A stretch of 63,185 bases of DNA from Actinomycetes bacterium (lineage in GTDB: Bacteria > Actinomycetota > Acidimicrobiia > Acidimicrobiales > Microtrichaceae). The position numbers were made by a program, and so were the translations under genes. Positions within the stretch are counted from its first letter, which is position 1, and each line of letters opens with the position of its first letter. Shown here piece by piece: positions 55,273 to 63,185 of the stretch. The stretch lies in NCBI GenBank assembly GCA_023389745.1, contig JAEWED010000189.1:1-63185 (forward strand), written 5' to 3'. The notes beneath the pieces were generated by a model, which was not told the DNA's origin, searched no databases, and saw nothing but the letters and a program-made list of their open reading frames with translations.

Positions 55273-56193
55273 TCAGTTGCCCACGACGGCGGCGCCGTCG
55301 AGGCCGATCGGTCCAGCCGTGTCGACCAGACCCGCAGGTCCGTTCGCCGGCAGTGAGTGTTCCGTGTCTTCCGATGCCTCTCGCGGCCCGACGATCGCAG
55401 CGGCGATGCCGCCACCGATGATCAGGACCGCCCCGATGGCGAAGGCCACCGTGAGCACGGAGCGCTTCTGCTCCGGTCGGTTGGCCAGCAGGATCGCCAC
55501 GACGAAGACCGCGACGGCGACGAGGATCACGAGGAAGACGGCGCCCAGCTTCGGCACCGCGAGCAGGATCCGCGACATCGACAGCACGATGATGGCGACA
55601 CCGATGGTCGCTCCGACGGGGATCTCGAGCGGGTACATCAGGCGGTTCCGCAAGGTGTTGTTCTCGGCCGGGTCGGCGGTCGCCTGGTCGGCCCAGGTGC
55701 GGACCGTCCACTCGACGGCGACGACGGCGAGACCCACGCAGCCGATGATGAACACCGTCGAGGAGATCGCAGCACCGATGACCAGCAGGCCGGCCGACAG
55801 CGCACCGACGAGCGGCCAGACGTTGAAGCCCTGGGGCGAGGCGACCCGGAGGTCGACGAGCGTGTCGCCCTGGATGACGGACCGCTCGACCGTCGCACCC
55901 TGGAGCTCGGCGAGCGCCTCGGGCGAGCCGTCGCGGAACACCGAGGTGAGGCCGCCGATGACCGCCAGCGCGCCGGCGGCACCCATGAGCACCGAGTAGC
56001 CGATCTGGTCGCCGACCCAGCCCTTCCAGCCGAAGGAGATCGGGCCGACGATCGAGTCGACGAGTGCACCGTCGGAGAACACGGCGAGCACGCCGCCGTG
56101 GGCCGAGGCGCCCGTCACGAACCCGTAGACCAGGGCCGTGAGGTACAGGAAGGCTGCTGCGCCGTAGAAGAACTTCGAACCGCGGGTGATCAT
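55273..56193 (-). CDS. Membrane protein of the oxidase operon, unknown function
   Basis: A 306-residue protein with about seven hydrophobic segments: TM1 FFYGAAAFLYLTALVYGFV, then a pair around 60-85 and further ones from 125 to 275. A soluble stretch PEALAELQGATVERSVIQGDTLVDLRVASPQGFNVWPL lies in the middle. I recognise no family. Its position between the subunit III-like gene (8-nt gap) and ctaC (10-nt gap) says it belongs to the oxidase or to the paralogous subunit complex. Confidence 0.75.
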   Translation of the reverse strand: MITRGSKFFYGAAAFLYLTALVYGFVTGASAHGGVLAVFSDGALVDSIVGPISFGWKGWVGDQIGYSVLMGAAGALAVIGGLTSVFRDGSPEALAELQGATVERSVIQGDTLVDLRVASPQGFNVWPLVGALSAGLLVIGAAISSTVFIIGCVGLAVVAVEWTVRTWADQATADPAENNTLRNRLMYPLEIPVGATIGVAIIVLSMSRILLAVPKLGAVFLVILVAVAVFVVAILLANRPEQKRSVLTVAFAIGAVLIIGGGIAAAIVGPREASEDTEHSLPANGPAGLVDTAGPIGLDGAAVVGN

Positions 56194-56201
56194 CGCTCAG
56201 C

Positions 56202-56792
56202 TCACTTCTGCACGTAGACGGCGAACCAGAGGACTGCGTACAGCCCGACGCACGCGTACCAGAACATCGCCGATGCACTGATCCCGTCGGGGTGACGACT
56301 CGAGAACTGGCCGCCGAGCGTCCGGAGGCCCATGAGGACGATGAACACCAGGCCGGCGATGGTCATCGCCAGGTGGCCGCCGGTGACCGCGTAGAACAGC
56401 GGCCCCTCGGGCTGCGCCATGGTGATCTGCGCCTCGTGGTAGAGGAAGGTCGTCTGGTTGACGAAGGCGATGCCCAGCAGGAGCGTGACGCCCAGCGCCA
56501 TGTAGGTGTGGTAGCGGTCGTCCTGGTTCACCGACCAGACGGCCCACTGCATGGTCACCACCGACATGCCGAGGGTCAGCAGCTGCATGTTGGGCTGCGT
56601 CAGCGGGATGTTGTTCTCGGCCAGCCAGGCGGCGCCGGCGGCGTCACGGGTGGAGATGTAGTGGCCGATGAGGGTGACCAGCACCATCGCGATGCCGGCG
56701 GTGGCGAACGCCGTGCCGAACAGCAGCTCGCGGCGTCGGGGCAGGTTCACCGGTGCGAGCGAACCCGGCAGTGCCTGGGTGGTGTCGGCCAT
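56202..56792 (-). CDS. Second heme-copper oxidase subunit III-like protein
   Basis: A 196-residue COX3-like membrane protein with five helices: LLFGTAFATAGIAMVLVTLIGHYIS, LTLGMSVVTMQWAVWSV, ALGVTLLLGIAFVNQTTFLYHEA, GPLFYAVTGGHLAMTIAGLVFIVLM and SASAMFWYACVGLYAVLWFAVYV. The GGHLAMTIAG segment corresponds to the LHGVHV region of ctaE. It overlaps the stop of the subunit I-like gene by 1 nt. The two are therefore translated together as a paralogous I/III pair beside the true oxidase. Confidence 0.8.
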   Translation of the reverse strand: MADTTQALPGSLAPVNLPRRRELLFGTAFATAGIAMVLVTLIGHYISTRDAAGAAWLAENNIPLTQPNMQLLTLGMSVVTMQWAVWSVNQDDRYHTYMALGVTLLLGIAFVNQTTFLYHEAQITMAQPEGPLFYAVTGGHLAMTIAGLVFIVLMGLRTLGGQFSSRHPDGISASAMFWYACVGLYAVLWFAVYVQK

Positions 56793-58372
56793 CAGGAGCC
56801 TTCCTCGTCGGATCCGCCGTCACGGAGGTCGAGCAGTGGGTAGGGCGAGCGGACCACGGCGATCTCGTAGTCACGCAGCGGGGAGTCGGCGACGGTCGGC
56901 TCGACCCATTCGAGGGTGAGGCCGTCGGGGTCGTCGGAGGACTCCGCCGTCGCACCGGCCTTCGAGGCGGCGAGCACCGCGGCCAGCCCGGAGAGCGCAC
57001 CGAGCACGAGCAGCGCGGCACCGATGGCCACGATGACGCCGAAGGCCTCGGAGGCGATGCCCTCGCCGCCGTCGCGGGCGAGGATGCTCTGCAGGACGTA
57101 GACGACGCCGAGCAGGCCGCCGCCGAGGAACGCTGCCAACACGGAGCCGTTGGCCGAGGCCGGGGCGTCGGCGCCGAAGAGGCGACGGCTCCACAGGGCG
57201 ACGCCGCCCAGGGCTCCGACGACCGCTGCGCCGACCAGGAAGAGCGCCTGCGCCCAGTGGAGAGCGGTCAGGTCGAGTGCGAAGAGGGTGTCCTTGCCCG
57301 CCGAGTCGAGCGCCTGCAGTGCACCGGCGAGCACGCCGCCGAGCACGAGGAGCAGAGCGAGCACACCACCGAGCAGACCGGGGGTGACCGCGACCTTGCC
57401 GCGACGCAGGGTGTCGGCGACTCCGCCGATCACGCCGAGCACCGGCAGGGCGGCGAGCACCACGAAGCCGACCCACACGAAGGTCTGCACCGCACGGGGT
57501 GACTGGGCCCAGGCACCGAAGGACAGCACGCCGTAGGCGGCGATCAGTCCCTGGAACCGGCCGTAGTGCACGATCCGGCGACCGGAGGTCTTGGCGACCG
57601 CGTCACCGACGATGCCGAGCACGGGGATGGCGAGCATGTAGATGGCCGGCACGCCGAGGAACCAGGCGATGCCGGCGTCGAAGTTCTCGGCGAGGCCCGG
57701 GGCGTTCGCCTGCGTGATCTGGCCGAGCAGCACGTGGGCGGCGACCGAGGCGAGGGTCAGCGTCCACACCGGCGCGGCGATCAGCATCGACCAGGAGAAG
57801 AACGGGACCTTGGAGAGGCCCATGCCGAGCGGGCGGTGCGAGAGCACCGTGGTGGCGACGGCGATCGAGCCGAGTGCGATGGCGACGAGGATCAGACCCA
57901 TCGAGACGTTGCCGAGGCGGGCGGCGTCGTTGTCGGTGCCACCGACACCGCCGTCGAGCACGGCGCTCACGATGAAGATGACGGCGCCGACGAGCCAGCC
58001 CCACAGCGACAGCGCAGCGGCGCGGGGGAAGGCGATGGCCGGGGAGCCGACCTGGCGAGGCACGATCTGGATGGCGAGGCCCAGCAGCAGCGGAAGGGCG
58101 CCGAGCAGCACCAGACCGACGAGCGAGCTGCCCCACAGCGAGGCGGGCACGCCGAGCAGGCCGTCGTCGGAGAGCCCGTCGATGCCGGCGAGGGCGAGGC
58201 CGGCGGCGGACACGAGCAGGGTGAGCAGGGACAGCGTGATGAAGCTGCGGCCGATCGACCGGTGGTCGCCGGTTCCGAGCAGCCGAACGATCGGGCTCGG
58301 TGTCCACGCGCCGACGGCGTCGTCGGTGCCGACGTCGCTGTGGGTCTCGGGTCTCGTCTCCGTCAGTGCCAT
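56792..58372 (-). CDS. Oxidase subunit I-like protein lacking all metal-ligand histidines
   Basis: A 526-residue polytopic paralog of ctaD. Homology is clear in GTGDHRSIGRSF, SPAIAFPRAAALSLWGWLVGAVIF, FLGVPAIYMLAIPVLGIV and the tail LTLEWVEPTVADSPL. Aligned by hand without gaps inside each block, the ligand positions of CtaD are replaced. His95 is Ser83, His273 is Val241, His322 and His323 are Gln290 and Ser291, and His408 and His410 are Ala374 and Ala376; Tyr277 is kept as Tyr245. It cannot bind heme or CuB in the usual way, so it is likely a structural or assembly partner or has a new role. ATG 58372 is chosen as start. Confidence 0.85.
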   Translation of the reverse strand: MALTETRPETHSDVGTDDAVGAWTPSPIVRLLGTGDHRSIGRSFITLSLLTLLVSAAGLALAGIDGLSDDGLLGVPASLWGSSLVGLVLLGALPLLLGLAIQIVPRQVGSPAIAFPRAAALSLWGWLVGAVIFIVSAVLDGGVGGTDNDAARLGNVSMGLILVAIALGSIAVATTVLSHRPLGMGLSKVPFFSWSMLIAAPVWTLTLASVAAHVLLGQITQANAPGLAENFDAGIAWFLGVPAIYMLAIPVLGIVGDAVAKTSGRRIVHYGRFQGLIAAYGVLSFGAWAQSPRAVQTFVWVGFVVLAALPVLGVIGGVADTLRRGKVAVTPGLLGGVLALLLVLGGVLAGALQALDSAGKDTLFALDLTALHWAQALFLVGAAVVGALGGVALWSRRLFGADAPASANGSVLAAFLGGGLLGVVYVLQSILARDGGEGIASEAFGVIVAIGAALLVLGALSGLAAVLAASKAGATAESSDDPDGLTLEWVEPTVADSPLRDYEIAVVRSPYPLLDLRDGGSDEEGS

Positions 58373-58580
58373 GTCGTCGTGCCCTCGTCTGCGCCACTCG
58401 GAGGTGGCGTGCCAACCATGGTCATGGATTCCGGCTCGTTCCAGCTGAGCCGTGCCACAACAGGTTCCGTGCTCCGGGCAAGGCCCGGAACAGCGGTCCA
58501 ACCGCTGCCGGACGGGACACTACTCCGAGCACCCGCCGGCGAAGAAAACCCTCAGGTCACAGGGACCCTCTCGTTCGCCC
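58373..58580 (-). promoter_or_regulatory. Leader/promoter region of the oxidase operon
   Basis: This 208-nt gap follows ctaB and precedes the subunit I-like gene. On the minus strand a TAGTGT (plus strand 58517-58522) is a possible -10. Two small hairpins follow it: 58473-58479/58483-58489 and 58492-58496/58502-58506. This would make a ~140-nt leader. The evidence is weak. Confidence 0.3.
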
Positions 58581-59504
58581 TCATGCCACCACGCCGTGAC
58601 GAATGAGCACGTCGGCGGCCATCACGCAGAACAGCAACGTGACGTAGGTGATCGAGAACGTGAACAACTTGATGGCCTTGGCCGGCGATTCCGTGCGCAT
58701 CACCTGGATCGACATCCACGTGAACGTGCCGCCCAGCAGCAGCGCGCCGGCCAGGTAGAGGGCGCCGAGCTCGGCCGCCCAACCGAAGACGAGCGATGAC
58801 GCCACGACCAGGACCGTGTACAGCACGATCTGTCGGGTCGTCTCGCGGTAGCTGGCGACGACGGGCAGCATCGGGACCTCGGCCCGTGCGTAGTCGTCCT
58901 TGTACTTGATGGCGAGCGCCCAGAAGTGCGGGGGCGTCCAGAAGAACATGAGGGCGAACAGCGACAACGGGGCCAGGCTGAAGGTGGCGCTGACCGAATC
59001 GGTCACCGCGGACCAGCCGATCAGCACCGGGATGCAGCCGGCGATGCCGCCGATGACGATGTTCTGCTTCGAGGTGCGCTTGAGCCAGAGCGTGTACACG
59101 AACACGTAGAAGAGGCAGGCGGTCAGGCCCAGCACGGCGGACAGCAGGTTGACCGTCCCCCAGAGCCAGACGAACGCGAGGGCTTCGATGGCGAGTGCGA
59201 ACGTGAGGCCCGACCGGGGCGAGATCACTCCGGTGACCAGCGGGCGCCCCTTGGTGCGCTCCATCTTGGCGTCGATGTCGCGGTCGACGTACATGTTCAC
59301 CGCGTTGGCGCCACCGGCGGCCAGCGAGCCGCCGACGAACGTCGCGAGCATCAACCACAGCGGCGGGAGAGCGCCGTAGGCGACGACCATCGTCGGGATG
59401 GTCGTCACGAGGAGCAGCTCGATGATCCGGGGCTTCGTCAGGGCCACGTAGGCGCTGACGACGGTCCCGATCGACGGCCGGGGGTGGAGGGTCGATGCCA
59501 CCAT
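58581..59504 (-). CDS. ctaB: Protoheme IX farnesyltransferase (heme O synthase)
   Basis: A 307-residue membrane prenyltransferase that makes heme O from heme B for the aa3-type oxidase. The prenyl-diphosphate site NAVNMYVDRDIDAKMERTKGRPL is intact, and the second acidic region is in WTPPHFWALAIKYKDDYARAEVPMLP. ATG 59504 is preferred over the longer frame starting at 59576. It is divergent from ctaA with a 179-nt promoter region between them. Confidence 0.96.
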   Translation of the reverse strand: MVASTLHPRPSIGTVVSAYVALTKPRIIELLLVTTIPTMVVAYGALPPLWLMLATFVGGSLAAGGANAVNMYVDRDIDAKMERTKGRPLVTGVISPRSGLTFALAIEALAFVWLWGTVNLLSAVLGLTACLFYVFVYTLWLKRTSKQNIVIGGIAGCIPVLIGWSAVTDSVSATFSLAPLSLFALMFFWTPPHFWALAIKYKDDYARAEVPMLPVVASYRETTRQIVLYTVLVVASSLVFGWAAELGALYLAGALLLGGTFTWMSIQVMRTESPAKAIKLFTFSITYVTLLFCVMAADVLIRHGVVA

Positions 59505-59683
59505 GACATCCACAACGTACGCGGCGCCGCGGCTCGCGGGCCAACCCTGGCGGGACGGTGCCGGACTTGCGATCACGGGCCGGATCTGCCCTCGTCGCCT
59601 CCCGGCCGCCCGTCGGCCGGGGGCGCCCGCACCGGGGTCCGCGATGGGTGAGCCGGCGGGGCGCTGCCCTAACCTCGCGTTCG

Positions 59684-60670
59684 ATGAGCGACGGACTCGA
59701 ACCCCCCTCGGGACGCCCGGAGCGCTTCACGATCTCGGCGGACCGCTATCGCACGGTGACCGTGTTCGCGCTCGTGATGATCGCCGCGATCGTCGTGACC
59801 GGCGCCGCGGTGCGGCTGTCGGGATCGGGAATGGGCTGCGACACGTGGCCGAACTGCGCGGACGGCGAGCTGATCCGGTTCGGCAACACCAACCAGACGA
59901 TCGAGCAGGTCAACCGACTCTTCACCGGCATGGTGTCCCTGTCGGTCATGGCCGCGGTGCTCGGGTCGCTCCGGCGCCGCCCCTACCGCCGGGACCTGGT
60001 GTGGTGGTCCTTCGCGCTCGTCGGTGGCGTCGTCGGCCAGATCGTGCTCGGCGGCATCACGGTGCTCGTCCACCTGCACCCGGCGGCCGTGGCGGGACAC
60101 TTCGTGCTCTCGATGATCCTGCTCGTCGCTGCGGTGAACCTGGTCTGGAAGGCGCGGCACGGCACCGAGGAGCGACGCGCCGTCGTCAGCGGCGTCGACG
60201 TCACCCTGTCCAGGGTCGCCGCGGTGTGCGCCACGGCGCTCATGGTCACCGGTCCCCTGGTCACCGGGAGCGGCCCGCACGCCGGCGATGCCGAGGCGCG
60301 GCGCTTCGGCTTCTTCTTCCCCGACGTCGTGCGGATCCACAGCATCAACATGTGGATCTTCCTCGTCGTCGTCGTGGTGCTGCTCGCCCGGCTGGCACGG
60401 TCGGGTGCGCCGTCCGCCGTGCTGCAGCGCGGCTCGATGCTGTTGCTCGCGATCGTGGTGCAGGGCGGCATCGGCTACACGCAGTACGAGCTCGGCATCC
60501 CGCCGTGGATCGTCCTGGCGCACATCGCCGGGGCGACGACCGTCGTCGGTCTGATGGTGTGGTTCCACCTGGGTCTCTTCGACACCGACGCGCCGGCCAC
60601 CGCGACCGAGGCATCCGGCAGGGCCGCGTCGATCGAGTCGGCGCCGCCGCTGTCGGTGGAGACCGCATGA
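59684..60670 (+). CDS. ctaA: Heme A synthase
   Basis: A 328-residue membrane protein with eight helices that oxidises heme O to heme A. The first loop has the cysteine pair GMGCDTWPNCADGE. Heme-ligand-type histidines lie in VLVHLHPAAVAGHFVLSM, VVRIHSINMWIF and LAHIAGATTVV. The first-half position usually His in Bacillus CtaA is Asn here (QVNRLFTG), as is common in actinobacterial CtaA. Its stop overlaps the clpS start by 4 nt. Confidence 0.94.
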   Translation: MSDGLEPPSGRPERFTISADRYRTVTVFALVMIAAIVVTGAAVRLSGSGMGCDTWPNCADGELIRFGNTNQTIEQVNRLFTGMVSLSVMAAVLGSLRRRPYRRDLVWWSFALVGGVVGQIVLGGITVLVHLHPAAVAGHFVLSMILLVAAVNLVWKARHGTEERRAVVSGVDVTLSRVAAVCATALMVTGPLVTGSGPHAGDAEARRFGFFFPDVVRIHSINMWIFLVVVVVLLARLARSGAPSAVLQRGSMLLLAIVVQGGIGYTQYELGIPPWIVLAHIAGATTVVGLMVWFHLGLFDTDAPATATEASGRAASIESAPPLSVETA

Positions 60671-60957
60671 GCTCGACCGCTCCCGTCGAGGTCCTCGAGC
60701 CGGACACGACCTCGGAGACGGACCTCGACGCCCCGTGGGTCGTGCTGGTCTGGAACGATCCGATCAACCTGATGTCGTACGTCGCCTTCGTGCTCCGGAA
60801 GCTGTTCGGCCACTCGAAGGAGAAGGCCAACCGGCTGATGATGCAGGTGCACACCGAGGGCAAGGCGGTCGTGTCGAGCGGCTCGCGGACCGAGGCCGAA
60901 CGCGACGTGTTCCGCCTGCACGAGCACGGCCTCTGGGCCACGATGCAGCAGGACTGA
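60667..60957 (+). CDS. clpS: ClpS adaptor protein
   Basis: A 96-residue ClpS, which delivers N-degron substrates to ClpAP/ClpCP. PWVVLVWNDPINLMSYVAFVLRKLFG contains the N-end-rule pocket residues (NDP, with Met in the gate position). Downstream come the HTEGKAVV segment and RDVFRLHEHGLWATM. It begins inside the ctaA stop codon (ATGA), an unusual operon partner for heme A synthase. The following DUF2017 gene is its normal actinobacterial neighbour. Confidence 0.95.
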   Translation: MSSTAPVEVLEPDTTSETDLDAPWVVLVWNDPINLMSYVAFVLRKLFGHSKEKANRLMMQVHTEGKAVVSSGSRTEAERDVFRLHEHGLWATMQQD

Positions 60958-60959
60958 CC

Positions 60960-61436
60960 GTGGGCATCTTCGACCGGCGCCGCCGCCGGCCCTTCTCGCG
61001 CCGCTCCGACGGCGCGTTCGACGTCGACCTCGACCCCGAGGTCCGCGGGCTGCTGCTCGCCCTCGTCGGCCAGGTCCGGGACCTGCTCAGCACCGACAGC
61101 CCGGCGCTGCGCCGGCTGTTCCCTCCGCCCTACGGCGACGACGAGGAGCGCAACGCGGGATACGCCGTGCTGGCGGGCGCCGAGCTGCTCGAGTCACGCA
61201 TGGCCGGCATCGCGGACGTCGAGTCGACGATCGAGGCCGAGGTGCTCACCGAGGAGCAGCTCGAGTCGTGGATGCGATCCATCAACGACGTGCGACTGGT
61301 GCTCGGCACGATCCTCGGGATCGAGGACGAGTACGGCCCGGTCGAGCTCAGCGAGGACGAGGCGCCGATGTTCTCGGCGTACGAGCTGCTGGGCGCCGTG
61401 CTCGATGCCGTCGTGGACGCGCTCGCGGGCGACTGA
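60960..61436 (+). CDS. DUF2017 protein
   Basis: A 158-residue actinobacterial protein usually encoded right after clpS (compare Rv1331-Rv1332). It has a basic N terminus (FDRRRRRPFSRR), then a helical acidic domain: LDPEVRGLLLALVGQVRDLL, PALRRLFPPPYGDDEERNAGY, LESWMRSINDVRLVLGTILGIEDEY. The function is unknown. GTG 60960 is 2 nt after the clpS stop. Confidence 0.88.
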   Translation: MGIFDRRRRRPFSRRSDGAFDVDLDPEVRGLLLALVGQVRDLLSTDSPALRRLFPPPYGDDEERNAGYAVLAGAELLESRMAGIADVESTIEAEVLTEEQLESWMRSINDVRLVLGTILGIEDEYGPVELSEDEAPMFSAYELLGAVLDAVVDALAGD

Positions 61437-61440
61437 TCAG

Positions 61441-61504
61441 CCAGCCCTCAGATCGGCCAGCCCTCAGATCAGACAGCCCTCAGATCTGACAGCCCTCAGA
61501 TGCG
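61441..61504. repeat. 16-bp tandem repeat, 4 copies, across the peptidase stop codon
   Basis: Units CCAGCCCTCAGATCGG and variants start at 61441, 61457, 61473 and 61489. Each contains CCCTCAGAT. The stop codon of the minus-strand peptidase (TCA at 61496-61498) is in the last unit, so the stop region has been copied downstream, as at serS. Confidence 0.92.
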
Positions 61505-63185
61505 ACAGCGGAGGGCGAGCTCTGCCCGGACGCGCTCGAACTCCGGCGTGCCGACCAGCTCGTCGTCGGCCAACCGGTCGGCCCCGAACGCATCGAGCAT
61601 GCCATCGGCGAAGCAGCCCGCTGGGTCGCGCGGCACGCCGCCGATCATGAGGCCGGCGATGGCGCCGTTCCTGGTCGCCATCACCTTGAGCGCGGCCGTC
61701 AGGTCCTGGGACGGCGCGACGACCACCTCGGCGCCGGGATCGCACGAGGTGAGGCTCACCGAGCGGCCGTCGATCGCCCAGTTCGCACCCGACTCCGCCG
61801 GGAGCTGCTCGATCCAGCCACCGACCGCGTCCGCGAACGCGGCTGCCCCGGCGTCCGACGTCGTCTCGACCAAGGCGTCGAAGCAGACACGGTCCCGTTC
61901 GTCGACGTAGACGACGACCGCGTCGCCGTCCCAGCCCGCGATCGCCGCCGCGGTCCGGTTCGTGTCGACCCAGCTGGCGAAGCTGACCGCCCACGAGAAC
62001 GCACCCCAGGTGTCGTGGTAGAGCACCTCGGCACCGGCCGGCGCCTCGAGCTCCTCGACCTCGGTGGCGGGCTCCAGCTCCGAGCGGGGCACCATCCCCA
62101 GGACCTGCGCGGTCGTCGGCCGAGGGCCGTCGAGCATCTCGGCCAGGTCCACCCCGCCGGGACCCTCGAGCGTCGCGGCCACCCAGCTCGGCCCGAAGGC
62201 GTAGGGCAGCGAGAACATCACGCTGAGCACCTCGGGCACCCCGGCCTCGGCCAGCGCTGCCTCTGCGGCGTCACCACGCGCGGTCTCGGTCGCCGCGATC
62301 TGCTCCTGCACGGCCGGGTCGAGCTGGGCGACGAACGCCTGCTCGACCACCATGGCATCGCCCTCGAGCAGCGCGAGGAGCGCGTCGGCCTCCTCGGTCG
62401 TGGCCGGCTCGTCGTCGCCCAACCCGGCGAGCTGGTCCTGCAGCGCGTGCGCGAGCTCGTGCACCACGACGCTCTGCAGCTCGATCGGCAGCGCGCCGTC
62501 GACCGGGAGGCCGCTGACCGCGATGCGGCCCTGGCTCGGGTCGTAGAACGCTGCGGTGCCGTCCGCGAGGAGCGACTCCCCCGCTGCGGTGAGGTCCGGC
62601 GCTCCGCTGAGCAGCCCGATCGAGCGGTAGAGGGCCAGATCGTCCTCCGCGGCCTGTTGGGCGTACGCGGCCTGTTCGTCGTCGACCGCGTCGACGTCCG
62701 CCACGCCGCCGGCGACCACTCGGTACTCCTCCGGGGCGAGGAAGTCGACGTAGACCGGGTGATCGAACTCGATGCCGCGTTCGGCCTCGACGAAGTCGAC
62801 GAGCTCGAGGACCACCGGGTCCCAGGTGTCCGGGTGGGCCGGGCCGCGGTCCATCGCCTTCCACCCGATGACGGCCGCGCCCACCAGGCACAGCAGGGCG
62901 GCCGAAGCGAGCACGAACCAGAGCCCCGCTCGGCGACCACCGCCGGGTCGAGAGAGGGTCTGCTGCGACTGGTACCGGGCGTCGCCCCACTGCTGCGGGG
63001 CGTACGGGTGGACAGGTGTGCCGGGTGAGTATGCCTGCCCGTGGGGGGCCGGACCGTACGCCTGCCCCGGCGGCGGCACCGGGTACGGCACCCCTGACGG
63101 CGGCGCAGCGAGCGGCCCGGGTGGCGGGGCCGCGGGTGGGCCTGCGGGTGCGGGTGGAGGGCCTGCAGGTGGTGCGGCTGCGGGT
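61496..63185 (-). CDS. Membrane-anchored HExxH metallopeptidase-like protein (5' end beyond window)
   Basis: The frame stays open to the window edge with a Pro/Ala/Gly-rich stretch, so GTG 63091 is probably internal and the N terminus is missing. The visible order is a cytoplasmic Pro/Tyr-rich segment, one membrane helix (AGLWFVLASAALLCLVGAAVIGW), then an extracytoplasmic domain. Near 260 codons from the edge lies VVVHELAHALQDQL, an HExxH zinc site, with a likely third ligand Glu in ALLEGDAMVVEQ. The C-terminal half contains three cysteines. It is probably a surface protease-like protein. The substrate is unknown, and catalytic activity is inferred from the motif only. Confidence 0.82.
   Translation of the reverse strand, partial: PAAAPPAGPPPAPAGPPAAPPPGPLAAPPSGVPYPVPPPGQAYGPAPHGQAYSPGTPVHPYAPQQWGDARYQSQQTLSRPGGGRRAGLWFVLASAALLCLVGAAVIGWKAMDRGPAHPDTWDPVVLELVDFVEAERGIEFDHPVYVDFLAPEEYRVVAGGVADVDAVDDEQAAYAQQAAEDDLALYRSIGLLSGAPDLTAAGESLLADGTAAFYDPSQGRIAVSGLPVDGALPIELQSVVVHELAHALQDQLAGLGDDEPATTEEADALLALLEGDAMVVEQAFVAQLDPAVQEQIAATETARGDAAEAALAEAGVPEVLSVMFSLPYAFGPSWVAATLEGPGGVDLAEMLDGPRPTTAQVLGMVPRSELEPATEVEELEAPAGAEVLYHDTWGAFSWAVSFASWVDTNRTAAAIAGWDGDAVVVYVDERDRVCFDALVETTSDAGAAAFADAVGGWIEQLPAESGANWAIDGRSVSLTSCDPGAEVVVAPSQDLTAALKVMATRNGAIAGLMIGGVPRDPAGCFADGMLDAFGADRLADDELVGTPEFERVRAELALRCRI

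Noticed and set aside
61483..61499. GATCTGACAGCCCTCAG, resembling the regulon operator.
   Set aside because: It lacks the palindromic CGTCAG half at the right spacing and is one unit of the 16-bp tandem repeat at the peptidase stop codon.
61441..61504. Tandem repeats considered as a CRISPR remnant (also 46229-46279).
   Set aside because: The units are directly adjacent without spacers, only 16-17 bp long, and no cas gene is present.

Overview
The window is about 63 kb of very GC-rich, densely packed DNA with GTG starts, ATGA/GTGA start-stop overlaps and almost no intergenic space. It looks like an ordinary chromosomal segment of a high-GC actinobacterium. The caa3-type oxidase operon with ctaA/ctaB, the ClpS-DUF2017 pair and steroid ring C/D (HIP) catabolism genes of mycobacterial type fit that. 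I favour a non-mycobacterial lineage such as Acidimicrobiia, which is inference. I see no transposase, integrase, CRISPR array, rRNA or tRNA.

Layout. 1-2.6 kb: end of an ABC exporter and an acetylpolyamine-amidohydrolase/HDAC-like enzyme. 2.6-9.2 kb: sbcD-sbcC, then an ABC-F ribosome-protection-type ATPase behind a structured leader with a 7-codon upstream ORF, then a small unknown gene. 9.4-18.3 kb: recC-recB-recD on the minus strand. 18.5-24.3 kb (minus): flavodoxin, dtd, two acyl-CoA dehydrogenases, an MpaB-family protein and an acyl-CoA ligase. 24.5-29.5 kb: two translationally coupled membrane GGDEF-EAL proteins, the first with a ruined EAL site. 29.4-34.8 kb: ipdA-ipdB-ipdC, a lipoprotein, echA20 and an SDR. 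34.9-36.6 kb: a DUF4349 lipoprotein and a second lipoprotein with no obvious start codon. 37-40.2 kb: a fused double-TetR regulator, a DUF35 protein and a thiolase/lipid-transfer protein. 40.5-46.2 kb: an SCO6745-family protein, a GT4 glycosyltransferase, a lipoprotein and two polytopic membrane proteins. 46.3-49.9 kb: serS, a HAD phosphatase and an ABC-2 exporter. 49.9-60.7 kb: ctaG-F-E-D-C, a membrane protein, a subunit III-like and a metal-ligand-free subunit I-like protein, ctaB and, divergently, ctaA. 60.7-63.2 kb: clpS, DUF2017 and a membrane-anchored HExxH peptidase running off the end.

How the genes work together. Four copies of one palindrome, consensus GATCTGACGNNNCGTCAG, lie in front of the acyl-CoA dehydrogenase, ipdAB, echA20/SDR and DUF35-thiolase transcription units. 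They tie these scattered units into one regulon, most simply under the adjacent double-TetR protein. A different 24-bp palindrome lies upstream of that regulator's own gene. The oxidase block encodes a complete caa3 oxidase plus a paralogous subunit I/III pair in which all six heme/CuB-ligand histidines of subunit I are replaced. The ABC-F leader has the layout of a ribosome-sensing attenuator. Short tandem duplications (14-23 bp, 2-4 copies) recur at gene ends and starts through the window.
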